A stretch of 64,000 nt of DNA from Apis mellifera (Eukaryota; Arthropoda; Insecta; Hymenoptera; Apidae): contig NC_037643.1 of NCBI RefSeq assembly GCF_003254395.2, forward strand, positions 8,266,963-8,330,962, in the 5' to 3' direction. The notes under the pieces are model-generated. The model was not told the DNA's origin. It saw nothing but the letters and a program-made list of their open reading frames with translations, and did no database searches. This document shows positions 47,251 through 60,572 of this stretch, in pieces (position 1 is the stretch's first letter; every line of letters starts with the position of its first letter). The translations under genes and the position numbers were made by a program.

Positions 47251-49080
47251 CCTTTCTCTCGAATAATACAAAGAATCACGTGGCATTAAAATTTTAAATA
47301 CCATCGAACCCTTTCTTAATCCCCAATTCCGTGAACGAGAATCGCCGAGAAAACGCGTGGGACGTTTCGACTATCCCCTCGTAAACTTCACCCTTCCTTT
47401 CCCCGCTCGAATTTTCCACCACGTCGAATATTATCGGCCTCGAGGTAGCACGTGTTTGGCGCGAGAGGCGAAATCGGGGCCGTAAAACGGCTGTAAAGCC
47501 TCCTCCTCCTCCTCCTCCGTACAAGGCTTTTCACGGGTATCAATTCTCGCGGAGGATGATGCTCGCCTCGAAGCTCGGAGCGGAAACGGGTAGGATGGCA
47601 TTGGGACGCGCGGTCTGGGCCGGCGAACGCGATAAATCAATCCGGCAGACCATAATCAACGTCGCCGGTGGGTTTGCTTTAATCGTTGATACACGATTGT
47701 TCGATATTCTCGTCTCTCTCTTTCCCCTTCTGTTCTCGTCTCTCTCTCTCTCTTGCCTACATCCCCGTCTCGTTTCAACAGCGCGATGATTTTCTCTCGT
47801 TCCCTCCCTAGCTTTTCTCGCTCGTAGAGAATCGAGATTGTATAGGGCGAATTTGCATGACACGCACGCGAGAATGCGAAGCGAGCGGCGCCACTGATTG
47901 AGAATTAACATAACTGCAACAATTATTGGCAAATTGGTATAACTCGTTTGCGGACCGTGCAACGTATGCGCGCCTCTTCGGCCCGTCCGCGTCACGTACA
48001 ACGCGTTTCAGACGCGATGATCAGAACGAAGATGGGGTAAGTCGATTTTTGATCCGATTTTAACGCTTGGGTTTTGATAAGGAAGAAAGATATTAAATGT
48101 TACTATTCGTTCTAGGATTTATTTAGATTTATTTAGGATACATCTTTTTTTTTAATATGATCTTTGATAAGGAAATTTGGAAATCTGAGTTTAATATCTC
48201 TTCTCGAGCGACGATAATGATAATTTTAAGAGAAGCTCGCCACCTGGATCATACTAGTAATCGTTTAAAAATTTGAAAATCAAGTTTACGATATCATTCG
48301 AGTTTTCAAGATAACAGGGGCGATAAAATTAAGGAAGCTCCTAAAATTAAAAATCATAAAACCGGTAGTATATATAGCCAATTTAAAATCATGTGTTTTA
48401 TATAGCTATCCGACAAATCTGTATCTGTATGTGAACAGCGACGATTATTTCCATTTGAGAGTATCCCGTCGCGTCCATCGATAATACGAAATTCGGAAAC
48501 TGGATCCTTCGTTACCCTTCCTTCCGTCCCCGACTTTTGACGCGACCTGTACACAACTCGCGCACAGGGGGTTGGCCGCAAACGATTATGCCGACGCGGG
48601 CAGAACGCAGGGGGGCGCGCGCAAACTCGCGCACCACGCGAAGCGGAAATGGAACATCGTCGACGAGCGGTCGGGGGGAAAGTGTTATCGACAGGGTGGC
48701 TGGGTCGGCCCCCGATCCGTGGGCAGAGGTCGAAAGGCGGGCACGAGGAGAGAAGGCCGAGGAGGAAGATGAAGATAAGATGTATCGGTTGGAGCTCGCG
48801 TGCTCGTTCGAGTAGCGTTTCTTTCTCCCTTCCCTACGTGGGCCGTAGATTACCATCGGGCCGGAGATACCATAGTCGCGTGGGCGTGGAACGCGCGAAA
48901 TTTTTACTCTCCCTATCTCTCTCTCCCTATCTCTCTCTCCCCTCTCGGATGATCCGCCGACCCTATCCCCCTCGGATGTCCGCCGGTCGAGGCGAGGGCG
49001 GCAAACAACTTTCGATATCGGCGTAACGAAGTGAAATAAATCGCGACTACGGGAAGCAATAAAAATCGAGGGGAGTGAAA
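47250..49080. other. CpG-rich gene-free DNA
   Basis: Includes an AT-rich patch at 48040-48400. An exon-like ATG plus consensus donor GG/GTAAGT lies at 48017-48036 (MIRTKM) without other support. Frames at 48512-49117 overlap on both strands and are domain-free. Confidence 0.5.
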
Positions 49081-49154
49081 GAGAGAGAGAGAGAGAGAGC
49101 GGTTCGATCGAGAGCACCGTTCATGAACGGCCCCGTGATTTATCGCTAGGCGAC

Positions 49155-49222
49155 GAAGAGGAGGGAGGGAAAGAAAGAGAGGAAAGGAAAGAAAAGAGGG
49201 GAGAAAAAGAAGAGAGGAGGAG
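49155..49222 (+). repeat. 68-nt uninterrupted purine run
   Basis: Every base from 49155 to 49222 is A or G. It belongs to a purine-rich block (about 49080-49390) that switches to a pyrimidine-rich block on the same strand after about 49440. Confidence 0.95.
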
Positions 49223-49439
49223 TATGGGGAAAGTATCCGGGCTGGAGAGTAAAGAGTCGAACGAGAAACGTCTGGAGACGATGAGAGAGAGAGAAGGGGA
49301 GGGTGAGAAACGATCGAGAAAAGAGGATGACGAGTGGCGCGCGTTCGATTCGAAAGTAGAAACGTGGCGCGGCGAGTAAAAGAGGCAGCAGGCAAGGCGT
49401 TCTGAAAACTTAATTACCTGTGTAGGCTCTATCAATTAA

Positions 49440-50130
49440 TTTTCCTCGATTTTCCTGCCCTTCTTCCGCCCTCGTCGATCCGCTAACGCAGCTACCGCCC
49501 CTCCCTCCCCCCACGCCTCTCTACCCACCCTCTGCCACCACCCGTGTAATTCCGTCGGCATTATTCCCGGCACGTCTGCCGACGGTCGGGGCTGGGGGCG
49601 GGGGAGGGGGACCACTCCCGTTTCCTTCTTCCTCCTCCACCCTCCCGTCCCCTTTCTCCCTCCCTCTTCAATCTTCCTTCTCACCGCCACTTTCCTTCTC
49701 CCCTTCTCCCGCCCCTATATATTTTTCCAACCCCTCCTCCTCCCCCGGCCCCGCTAAAGGCGGGACCTTTGTTCCTCATTTACTTTTTATCACGACGGCA
49801 CCAGCAACCTCGGCCATTCCGCAAATCCCCTCCAACCGGCCTCGTTTGCTCGCTCTTTCGCTCCTCTCCAAACCAACCTCTTCCCTCCTCCTCCGTTTCT
49901 TTATTTTCTTTTCTCCCTTCTCGTTCTCTCTCTCTCCTTCCTTCCTTCTTTCTTTCTTTCCACCTTCTTTTTTTCATCTCGCTTGCTCTTTTCTTCTTCT
50001 CTCTTTTTTCTTCTTTTTTTAATCTCACACCATTTCGTCGCTCCTTCCCCCCTCCCGATTCCGGTGTACCTTCTGATCCCGCTCCGACAACTTTCGCAGG
50101 CACACACTGTGTCCTCTCTCTCTCTCTTTT
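49440..50130 (+). other. Pyrimidine-rich block
   Basis: Strong T/C bias for about 700 bases, including a pure pyrimidine run at 49924-49961. The 323-codon frame across it is S/L/F/P low complexity and is rejected as a gene. Confidence 0.8.
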
Positions 50131-50228
50131 TCGCTCCTCTCTTCAAACGTGTGTAGCGTGTTGTACTCTCGTGCGTATAATCGTGTCGAAACAGCGGTCG
50201 TCGCGCGTATACGCGCAGCAGCCGCGAA

Positions 50229-50265
50229 TATATATATATATGTATATATATGTATATATATGTAT
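50229..50265. repeat. TA-rich decamer tandem repeat
   Basis: TATATATATG-type units repeated about three times. Confidence 0.93.
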
Positions 50266-50269
50266 AACC

Positions 50270-50946
50270 GTGCGTTGTTCCTCGGCTTCATCACCATTCC
50301 GCCCGTCCCTTTGCCGAGCTGACCTTTATTTCCCTGAAATCTCCCGGGATTTCAGAGATCGCGCCTCCTCCCCCGCCGCGAGAATATTACGAGATTGCGT
50401 CGCGTGCTTCTTTCGCGACATCTCTTCCCTTCCCCTCTTTCTTTCTTTTTCTTTCTCTCTCCAGGAGATCCTCCTCCAGAGAGAGAAATATAACAAGCGT
50501 AGCCAGCCCTCCCGTGTATATTACAGGATGAAATTGTTGGGGGGAGGTATCGAGGGGGGAGTGTTACAAACGTCGAATCGACGCGCTTATCGAAATTCCG
50601 GGAGGATGGAGGAACGCTCTCCTCCTCCTCTTTCTCCTAGGCTCGTATTTTTTCGACGGATAGAGGGTTTGTTTGTAGCACGTCTGCTTTCCCCTGTTTC
50701 TCCCTTTGTATCGGCACGGTTCGTTTTTTTCTTGTTGTAATCGGGGATGCCACGCCGGGCTACGCACGATTCGATTTGATTCGAAGATGAATGTTATTGT
50801 CCGTGGACGGAGCAATGAAGGGAAAGGAGGGTTGTTGTATTTTCGTAGATCTCGGTAGATTTCCTTTGACAAGGCGTGAAATCCCCTTGGAGGGATGGTT
50901 TCTTTTTTTCTTTCGTAGAAGTGGATGGATTAATGGAGCGGATATA

Positions 50947-51000
<54 letters not shown>

Positions 51001-52110
51001 ATGAAATTGATCTTTTGCAAGTTTTTCTTTTCAAGCGTAACGAGACGTTTGGAAAGGAGAAATTCTGATAGAGAGATATTGGGATCTATTTAATTTTTCA
51101 GAGGAGATCTATTTAATTTTTGAATACATCGATTCAAGATACAATTTATTCAGGTTCTTCTTTCTTACGATTATTTTGCGTAAATAGTCATCGATTATTT
51201 TTCCTTGTGACGATAATATTTCTCCTCGTATAAATAGATTTATTGTCAGATTTATTATTCCATCGAGAGCTCGTCATCAATTACCATCGAAATAATTCCC
51301 TCTTATGATTAATACCTTTCGTGGAACTGGAAAAGGAATCGCTCTCACCTTTATCTCTACCGAGAAATCCCAAGTTAGAAATATCCGAAATGTTGTTGAC
51401 GATGTTTCAGATTCTCGGAAAGAGAATTACCCAAGCTAAGATTCTCGAGTTTTATTTTGGTACTTGCAAGATGAATCGAGAGATCTTTCCAAGAAGAACG
51501 AAATCAAATTGTCCCCTCTCAAATACAATATGAAACCAAAAATTGATCAACACCACCCTCCTCCTTAAAATAATCCCTCATAATCGCTAATTCGATCGAG
51601 AACCGATCCCCCAACGTCGCGTCGCGGTTCATCCTCCTCCTCCACCTCCTCCTCTCCCCTAAATCGGTACGAAGACAGGGAGATACGAATATACGAAAAC
51701 AAGAGCGCGTCGAGGGTGCTCCTCGACGCGCGCGTACGTACGTAAGCGCATGCGAGATCGTTAATACCCAGCTCGGTGTCACGAGGCGCGCTTGGATGGG
51801 CGCCGCGAGAGAGGCGCGGACGCGGAGGAGGAGGAGGTGTCGGTGTCGTGGGCCGGGTGTTGGTGGCGACGATGCAAACTGCGAGACCATCGACATCGGG
51901 GGTGGCTGCGGTGTGGTCGTGCGCCGTATTACGCCGCACACACCACCCTGTCCCCCGTCTTACTCGCTCCCAGCCCTGCTGAAACTTTCAGTAATTACTG
52001 TAATTAGTCCAATTAACAGACTCGCTCGGGCGGCGGCCCCTCCGGCTCTCTTTGACCCCACCTTTCCCTCATATCTTCCTCGCCTACTATTCCATACTAC
52101 GGAGCCGCGT
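50270..52110. other. Gene-free mixed DNA
   Basis: CpG-rich, then AT-rich from 50760 to 51560 around a long AT tract, then CpG-rich. No domain-bearing frame. Confidence 0.55.
50950..50998. repeat. (AT)n microsatellite
   Basis: Pure AT alternation of about 49 bases. Confidence 0.97.
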
Positions 52111-52116
52111 GAACGA

Positions 52117-52145
52117 CAACCAACCAACCAACCAACCAACCAACC
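52117..52145. repeat. (CAAC)7 tetranucleotide repeat
   Basis: Seven tandem CAAC units. Confidence 0.96.
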
Positions 52146-54500
52146 GACCTAACCACCCCTCTCTCGCCCTCGTGTTTGCCCGACGATGCGGCTTTCGAGC
52201 AACCGCCCCACGCTATTACTGCTATGCGATACTCTCTCTCTCTCCCTCTTCTGTTTCCGTCTCTCTTTCTCCCTCTGCGCCGTCTGTGTAACCGTGTGTA
52301 CACGTTTGAACGCGTTACCATCAACCATCCCCCCTCCCTCCGTTGTACATCCGTCGCGATTCTCGGTCTCCTCTCCTCTTTGTCCCACTGGTTCTCTCTC
52401 TCTCTCTCTCTCTCTGGCTCGCTCGCTCTTCGACCCTTCGACTTTGCGCGCGTTAACGCAACAACGTTGGCTCGAGTGACTCGGGCCACTCGTAATCCAA
52501 CCAGCGGATTCGCCAACGATGCTCGTACGCTACAACTACCCTCGATGTACAGCACCGTGTATACAGAACGCGTTGCTCTCCGCGTTCTCGAGCGAGTCGG
52601 GTGACAGCGAGTTGTTTAGGGGGGAGGGTAAAGTGCAACTAAGCGATTTTCACGGGATGATGTGTGCTCGACGCCACGATTTTAATTCGAATCCGATTTA
52701 GATTCGAACAAGATTTAGATTTATATTTGGATTTTTTTGATTTCGAAGGGATTTAATATTTGGTTCTCTCGTGAAAATTAATCAACGAAATGTTGTTTAA
52801 TCTTAATTTTGATATATCATCACGATGAGTATCTTTACATCGTGGTCAGAGAAGAGGGGGCAATGCTCCCCGAGTTTCGCTTACGAATCCTTACAAGATC
52901 GAGAAGTGGACACGGCACGCGATCGTTCGTTCCCACCGCGAAATTCCGTGGCCAGTTTCCGAATCGCTGGTTTCGAGAGGAGCGATGGATCGATTACCCG
53001 CCATGTCGGCTACACGCTTTGGCCCGCGATAACGCTATAAATATGTAACGCGACGTGCGGTCGTCGATGTAATAGTGTTATCACTGTAAATAACGTAATT
53101 GCGTACAGTTTCGCGTTGTTAATTAAATTGTTCCCATTGAAATGCAAAACACTGTTGCAAACAGTTATTACCGCGGAAGTCTTTGACGATTTTAACCCCG
53201 ATGGAATTACGTAAGTGATAATGCAATTATCTAACAATTTTAGCGATATAGCGGTCGCAATTATCCGACCACGGTCTCGCGCGTCTATATATTTGATCGC
53301 AATTACGATCGCATAAATTTAACCAACCTATATATATAAATATCCTGTGCGTATATGTATATACGATACATGTAAAGGATATTTTACAAGAAAGTGGAGA
53401 GAGTTCTTCGATTATTAACGTCTTACACGATCTCGAACGATTCGAGATCGAGGATCGTTTTCGTCTATTATTTTACAGTGCATGTAGCGGATTATTCTTT
53501 CGAATTTATCGAATTTTATCGATTAATTTTTCTTTTGAATTTTATCAACGGTAAATCGAGACTGATCCTTTCGTTGATCTAAACTTTGTAGATATAGATC
53601 ACTGGTTACAATGCATACAACGCATTCGAGGGGGAGATAGAGAGATGATCGTCGATGAAACGGCGATCGATGGAACGACGATTTTTCGCTTCGACGAGCT
53701 CGTTCCGCCTCGATAGAGCGCATCGACTTTTCAACCGCCACGCGTTGAAAATGAACGTTCGTCCGTTTTTTTTTCGCGCGGCCGGAAAACGTCCTCGCGA
53801 TTTTGCAATTTCGCGGCCAACTATCTCGCGTTACTGCCGAGATCGATTTCATCCCCGATATTAAATTTCAATGATCGTCTACGCGATAATCCGCGCCGCG
53901 CGACCAGACACGGATTACAATCCTTATTAAAACCGTAAATATCGAAACGATCGCTTGGAAAATTAACACCCGCGATTAATCCTCTCGCTTCGACGGAAAC
54001 GTTTGTTCGAGTTGAACGATCGAAAGCGAAACTTCTTTTCTCTCTCTCCCTTTTTTCCGCGCAAAATTATTCGATCACCATCGTTCCGTGCAAATATAAA
54101 ATTTCCATTAGCAGAATTCGAAATATTTTTTGCACCACGTGGCGACGGCCGAACAAAAGTTTGCAAACTGTAACCGGCTACTACAAGCGGCGAGAGGTGA
54201 TGGAATAATCGTCAGTTCCGTTATGAAAGGAATACACGCGTATCAATTTTTATTGTTCCCGGATCATGCGTGTTCCGAACACTGTTTCGCATCAAAGCAA
54301 ATGTTCGATATAACTCACGTATCGATTCGCTTTTCAACGGAGCGATACATATTCGTGTAATGATAACGACATAACCGACCGACTGACCAACATCTTTCAA
54401 CGAGACTTTTAACGTGCAATTCTCTGTGTAATTTTTACACATTCGCCTTCCAATTATTAACCAACCCACGCTTACACATATTATCGAGAAACTGTCGGCC
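52146..54500. other. Gene-free: CT-rich, then balanced
   Basis: (CT)n at 52393-52415 within a T/C-rich stretch, AT-rich at 52680-52830, balanced to AT-rich afterwards. A 12-bp palindrome AGTTTGCAAACT lies at 54158-54169 beside a CACGTG E-box (54136-54141). Confidence 0.5.
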
Positions 54501-55250
54501 AGATATATATTTCCTTGCCTAATTTAATCACTCCCTTCCGAAAAATCCGTGCAACCCCGGTAATTACCAAATTACCGCCGACTATTCGCCGCAATCAGCG
54601 CTCTTTCTCCTCCCCTCTTCCGTGGAAAGAAAAAAAAGAGGAAAAAGATCCGCGCGTCGATTATTCTCGAGCCAGCCCCTCATTCCCTCCCCCGTGGCAT
54701 TGTGGCGGTCCTCGGCTCGAAGGGGGCGCGCGAAAGGGGGAAGAGCGGCGGGAAGAAGAACGAGAAGGGAGGAGAGAGAGAGAGAAGTGGATGAGGTCGC
54801 GTTGCCATTAACACCTCCGCCGGTGGCGCAGTGTACTTCAAACAAATTAAGTGCGGCCGTAATTGCGTTACGGCCGCGACGCCGAGGAGTCTCTCTCTCT
54901 CTTCCTCTTTCTCTTTCGAGAGAGAGAGAGTCTCGCCAACCACCCGTCCCCCAGCGATATGACGCCGGTGATAAACAAGGCTGGCTGGCTGGGCTGGCTG
55001 GCTCTGCTCTGAGAAAGGGAGGCGCCGCCACCGAGGATGAAAGGTTGCACCAAGGTAGAATTTGTCGCGATGCGAGCCTTTGAGCGTTGAAACGGCTTCG
55101 AGGTTATTTCCATCCGGCGTTCCTCTTCCATCCATCCCTCCTCCACCCTCGCGGGAGGGAGGATCGCTTTCTGGAAATTTGTGTTTCGAGCAAGCTACGC
55201 GCTTGTTTACGCTCGTGTTGGATCCTTGGATCCGAATGTTGGGGAGGATA
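54500..55250. other. CpG-rich block with purine/pyrimidine switches
   Basis: Purine-rich at 54620-54800, CT-rich at 54888-54920 followed immediately by (GA)n, then a GGCT repeat. No gene. Confidence 0.55.
54979..55003. repeat. (GGCT)n with one interruption
   Basis: Tandem GGCT units with a single extra G in the middle. Confidence 0.92.
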
Positions 55251-57110
55251 GGATAGGATCGTGCTCGTTTCTTCTTTCGTTTTTATTTTCTTTGGAAAAG
55301 GGAAAGTGTTGGGGCGAGTTTGAGAATTCGCGATTATTCGAGAGATAATGCTTCGTTTTTCTTTTTTCTTTTTCTTTTCAAAGATTCGAAAGTCTGCTCT
55401 TGTTTGATCGTTCTTTCCTTTTTTTTCTTTCCTCCTTTTTAAAGGAAAGTTTGAAGAAAGCTCGAAAATTCGCATCGATGCAATTTAACTGTTATCATAT
55501 CAATGTTGTTCCAATTGTACTCTTTTAATTCTCTGAAAGGATGGTTGATAGTAGGAAATTTTCTTATATTTTTCTTTTAATCTTCTTTTTTTTTCTCAAG
55601 CAATGGATAGAAAAGATAATTTCGAACGACAAAATTTGAAAATCCGCGATTATGCAAACTATTCATTCCCTCCTCTCTTCTCTTTCCCTTATTTTTCTTC
55701 AATCTATCCTCGTTTGCAAGCGAGGGAAAAATTTGTGAAAAGTTTAGAAAATCTTGGAAATGATCGAAACGCGGCATACCAATTTTCGCGCGCTTTTTTT
55801 CATTACTTTCACTCGGTTTCATTATCGCGCGCGAAATAACAGGCAGGATTTAATAATTGGACAATTTCGTTTGAATTTAGACTTCGAGAGCTCACGTTGG
55901 TGTGCGAATTAGCGAATTAGCGCGGTTTAATTCGAAGCGAGGGGGAGGAATTGAAAATTTTTCGCGTATCTATCCCCCCATGGAGAGAGAGAGGGGGAGG
56001 AAATTCTAAAGAAACGTAACGTGGTTATCTTTCGTTTAAACGCGCATCGAAATTTTGAAGGGGGTTGCTTTTTTTTTTTTTCATTTCTCTCGAATGAATT
56101 ATGGAACTCATTAAGAGATTCATGGAATTTCATTCTGGAATAATGGATTTTTCATGTGCATTTTTTTGTTTCTACGTTTTAATTAAATTCACTATTTTTC
56201 CCCCCTCCCCTCTATTCTTTATGAAGTAAAGATTTGTGCAAAACGGAGAAAGAGGAGGTAAAAAAAAAAATAGAGGACGGAAACGATTCGATAATAGGAT
56301 AGTTTTTTAATGTTAAAAATTTTATTACGATTGTTAAAGATTTATCGTTTATCGTAATAATTTTATCGCTTTACATACGGGATGATAATTCTAGTTAATA
56401 TTTAAACAGATACAAGCATAAATCTCTCTAGCAAAACGAATGAACAAAATCAAAGGAATTGTTTCCATGTTATTTTTGTTGAATTTTTATTTTTTTATCA
56501 TTCTTTTTATTTTTTGCCGTCAATCATTGCCCGTTTCTTTCTCCACACATTTATCCTCGAACGCGGAAAAATTGCATCGCGATAAATCTTTTTTAATTCT
56601 CTGCTTTATTAAATCGCGATAAATTCTTTGCCGCGTTGTTTCGCAAATTTTTCTTTCGACTCTAAATAATATCAAATGTTAACGAGATGTTCGCGTTGAA
56701 GAAAGAAGATCGAAAAATGACTCGCGGATTAATTTCTTCCCGGTTAAAATCCCATAATCCGTTTTTCTTTCCCGGATCAAATTTCGACAAATTTCAACAA
56801 ACAAGAATCAAAGCGCGATCAGGCACAATGCTTTGAAGGAACGAGTCGCTTTGCTCTATCAACGGAACATCGAAACTGTAACACCGTCCCACCCTAGCCG
56901 GGACTGCTTTCAGATTTTTTCTTTTTTTTTTTTTTTTATATAGAGACAAAACTTTTCACTCGGGTTGCTCTCTCGCCGCTTCTCATCAACGTTGAAACGT
57001 CCTTTGAAAAAGTATCGGCAAACCAGTTTCGCGAAACTACGCCCTAACGTCCGATCCTGTCAAACGTGCGCCATTCTGACCGGAGAGCCGAGCACGGTAC
57101 AATTCCAGCC
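55250..57110. other. AT-leaning gene-free DNA
   Basis: Many T and A homopolymers, several poly(T) runs over ten bases. No coding signal. Confidence 0.6.
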
Positions 57111-57113
57111 ACG

Positions 57114-57179
57114 ATATATATATATATATATATATACATACAGATCAGTAAAATTAAAATAAATATATATATATATATT
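57114..57179. repeat. Two (TA)n tracts
   Basis: TA alternation at 57114-57136 and again at 57163-57179. Confidence 0.94.
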
Positions 57180-57631
57180 CGAAGTATCGAGACGAAAGAA
57201 TTCACTGGAGATAAAAAATTGTATGTGTAACTTAGGGTTGAAATTTTCAACCCTTCTTTCTTTTTGCTAGGAAGATGATGAAAATCCCTTTAAAAAGTAA
57301 GAATTCTCTCATTGAAATACTTTATCCAAATTTCTACGTAAATACTTTTCCATAATTCGCCTATCACATCCCATATCACACGCGCTTGCATAACACTCCA
57401 ATCTTTAAATTTCATCGAACACAGTCCGATAAGAACAATACCGAAAAAAAATACACACACACACATATCCATTTCCACGTTAACGCGTCGAAACGATGAA
57501 AGAACGGGTGTGGGTTGACGCGTATGCCAGCGATCGAGATATACGTTACGAGGTATATAAGTTTTAGGGAATCGGATTTAACGCGATCGACGGTTGAAAC
57601 CGCAGCCCCCTAATATTGGCGGCAGCGCGGA

Positions 57632-57661
57632 GGATCCGAGCGTAAAATATACGCTCGGTCC
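57632..57661. repeat. Stem-loop, 12 bp with one bulge
   Basis: CCGAGCGTA (57636-57644), loop AAATA, TACGCTCGG (57650-57658) is a perfect 9-bp stem. It extends by GGA/TCC across a single bulged T at 57635. Confidence 0.88.
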
Positions 57662-57673
57662 AATTCCGTGCCG

Positions 57674-57685
57674 CGTGAATTCACG
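57674..57685. repeat. 12-bp palindrome CGTGAATTCACG
   Basis: Perfect even palindrome 13 bases downstream of the 57632-57661 stem-loop. Confidence 0.9.
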
Positions 57686-58720
57686 TGATGCCAGCTCATT
57701 CCGAATTCCCCGAATACGCGCACGGTGGCATTCGAAAAGGGGGAACGAAAGAAAGGAGAAGTTCTCGCGTGGTGAGAGGTGGTTGCCTGCTACTCCTCCT
57801 CCACAGAAATGGGAGGGAGATTGAAAAGGGCAGAGAGAGAGAGAGAGTGGTATTGGGGGGAGAGACGTAAGGATGGAGGGGATATAAGAAGAAATCCGCG
57901 AGGCTCGCTCGTATATTTTAATCAGGACCCTCTGGCTCCACACCATCCCCTAAACTCTCTCTCTCTCTCTTTCTCTTTTCTTTATCTCCATCTCATCTCC
58001 CTTTGTCGAATTGCTCTTCGCTCGTGAAGAGGGAGAGAGAGGGAGAGGCGGGTAGAGTAGGTACCTAGGAGGAAGAAAAAACGCGGGCTCACCGGGCCGG
58101 ATAAAAAGAGCTGAATAACTCCGGGATAAAAGGCGAATAAATCTTCTTATTATGCCCCGTACCCGTGTCTGTTCGAGCCTAACCCAACCATTCCGCCTAA
58201 GGCTCGTTCACACGTCTCTCGTTCCCCTTTTCTCTCGCGCGTTACCCTCTCCCACCCCCTCCTCTCGGCTTGTCTTGCTCCTTTCATGCTCCCTTCAACG
58301 ATAACCTCCTCCTCCTCTCCCTTCTTTCTCCCTTTCCTCTTCCTCCTCTTCCTCTTTCTCGTTGTCTCGCGCATTTTGCACGCCCCGTTGTCCTTTCCTC
58401 TTCGCGCCAACCCTCGAGCGACCGCAAGAAATACTCCTCGACTTTCTCGCTCTCGTTCCTCTGAATCCGGCTAACGAGAAGAACACGTCGTTAGGAAAGA
58501 GCCGAATTTTTATTCCATTTTTGTTTTCCACTTGTCGTCGAAGGTTCATCGAAGGATGGACGAGGATATTGTAAACCGATATCGAATAGATTTTGTACTC
58601 GAGATTGGCCAATATTGTAACTTGGACATTGCATTGGGGTTAATTTTCATTTTCAGCTCGAGAATGAACGTAGAATGGCGAGATTATTCGAAGACTTATA
58701 TTTTTGATTTATCATTGCTC

Positions 58721-58722
<2 letters not shown>

Positions 58723-58776
<54 letters not shown>
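58723..58776. repeat. (AT)n microsatellite
   Basis: 54 bases of AT alternation followed by a degenerate GTACATACATATATAC tail to about 58802. Confidence 0.97.
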
Positions 58777-58781
<5 letters not shown>

Positions 58782-58802
58782 TACATATATACATATATAT
58801 AT

Positions 58803-60570
58803 CGGATGACGCGATAAATCGTAAATCGTATTTAGGTAATACGAATATCTGCGATGACATGGACATCCGCCAATTCGGATATTTGCCGATACGCGGGTAA
58901 CCATATTATGAATATCCAACGGCGTTAATATTCGCATAGTAGCGCGAGCACACACGCGTGCACAACGCTGTGTACATGGATATTTGGTGGGCACTGTCCA
59001 ATATGAAATGCTGTTACACCTTTGCCGTAATGATTATGCGCTTATTTCCGTGCGAATGATACCTATATGATATCGTTCAACATCTTGTGAACGCGTGAAA
59101 TTTGGTTAATGGAAAGATAATGATCTTGTTGTTTGAATGAAAACGTTGAAAAAGGAAGAAAAGAAAAAAAAAAGAGTCGGGGGTGCAAATAATGAGAGAG
59201 ACGCGTGTTTGTCAAATGAATTTTCCGGATTAATTTATCCGCCGTTCTTCCTATTTATAATATTCGGTCAGAAATATTTGATCACACGTCGAGTGGAATA
59301 AATATTTATTTCTATAAATCATCGATACGCATACAATACGTTTCATTCGATCATTTTTAATGGTCCAATTTTCGTGCTAATATTTATTTCATTTTTGTTT
59401 CATCGCGATTTCGAAAGAGTCATTTTTTTTTTTTTTATTTTTTAATAGGAGGAACGAAAAGAATCAATCCCATTCGATCAAGTTTAATCGAATAAAAGAA
59501 ATAAATTTTATTCGATACAAACGCTTCGAAAATGGATAAAGTATCGCGTTAAAATTGGAATTAGAATATCTTCCAAGCTCGATTTATTCCGGAGTTTATC
59601 GCCTCATCTTGTCGATCCTTTTTTAATTCTGAATTTGCATCGTATGAAAATATTTCGAATTAACTTTCGACTTCTGTTTTTAACAATCTTATTCCCGTTC
59701 TAATCGAGTCTTGATCGATAAAAACATTGCTCTTTCGTCAATTGAAAAACATTTTTCACACCGCCTTCAAACGGTACGAATCGTGAATTTATGCGGAAAA
59801 ATTGTTGGAATTAAACCTGAGAAAATCAAGCGATATTTGCCAACGCAAATGTATCCCGGGATGAAAAACTATCCCCACCGGATATTTTCAGAACACATTT
59901 CATCGATTAAAACTGATCGTATAATAAAATTGAATTTTTTTTTTTTCCCCATTTTTTTCCTTTTTTTTTTTTTTTTTTTTTTTTTGCGAAAATTACACCA
60001 CTGTGTCGGATATACAGGAACAAATAAAACGTACTTCAATATTAAAAATAAATTCCGCGTATTCCATAAAATATACATATGTTGCTTTTCAAATTGACGT
60101 TAAATATAAAAACACGGGAAAAAACGAAGCGAAAAATCGATTTTTATCCGATGTACCTTACGTAACCGCACATTTCCGAGCTCCTCCCGCTTTCGAAATA
60201 TCACATTCGCGCCAAGATACGCGTGTCGATTTCAAATATTAGAAAGAAAGGAAAGAAGAGAAAAAAAATGACACGATCCTGAATCGCTCGCGTCGCAAGT
60301 TTACGCGTTCGACCGAGAATTCGTTCTTCCCTCCCCCGAAAATATCCCCGGGAAAAGTTTCGAAAGCGAGCGGCACGCGAAGAGGAGAAATACCTCGGAA
60401 GGAAATTCAATCGTTGGAGATTTGGATTTAGGGATCGGGGTTGGATCGGCGGAGGGGTGGAGAAGTTCTAAATGCGAGGCGACACGAAAATACCGATAGA
60501 GACGGTATGGAAACGCGATTGCGGCTTTGAAAAGAAACATCAAATTGAACTCTTTCCGCGATATATAATA

Positions 60571-60572
<2 letters not shown>
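58803..60572. other. AT-rich gene-free DNA
   Basis: Mostly AT-rich with poly(T) at 59961-59985 and an ATTTGCAT octamer at 59633-59640. No coding signal. Confidence 0.6.
59961..59985. repeat. Poly(T)25
   Basis: 25 consecutive T residues. Confidence 0.96.

Larger units (their letters stand above)
57180..58720. other. Gene-free mixed DNA
   Basis: AT-rich to 57570, then CpG-rich with a stem-loop and palindrome at 57632-57685, purine- and pyrimidine-rich tracts around 57720-58460. Confidence 0.5.

Noticed and set aside
48017..48036. ATG plus consensus donor GG/GTAAGT
   Set aside because: Only six codons; such hexamers are expected about 30 times by chance in the window.
48512..49117. 201-codon minus-strand frame and overlapping plus-strand frames
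   Set aside because: All frames open together because stops are rare in this CpG-rich DNA; the left end is a CT repeat.
49769..50740. 323-codon plus-strand open frame
   Set aside because: Long S/L/F/P runs from T/C-rich sequence; low complexity, no domain.
53165..53210. 46-base micro-exon between TTGCAAACAG and GTAAGT
   Set aside because: One frame reads plausibly (ITAEVFDDFNPDGIT) but the acceptor has no pyrimidine tract and no phase-matched partner was found.
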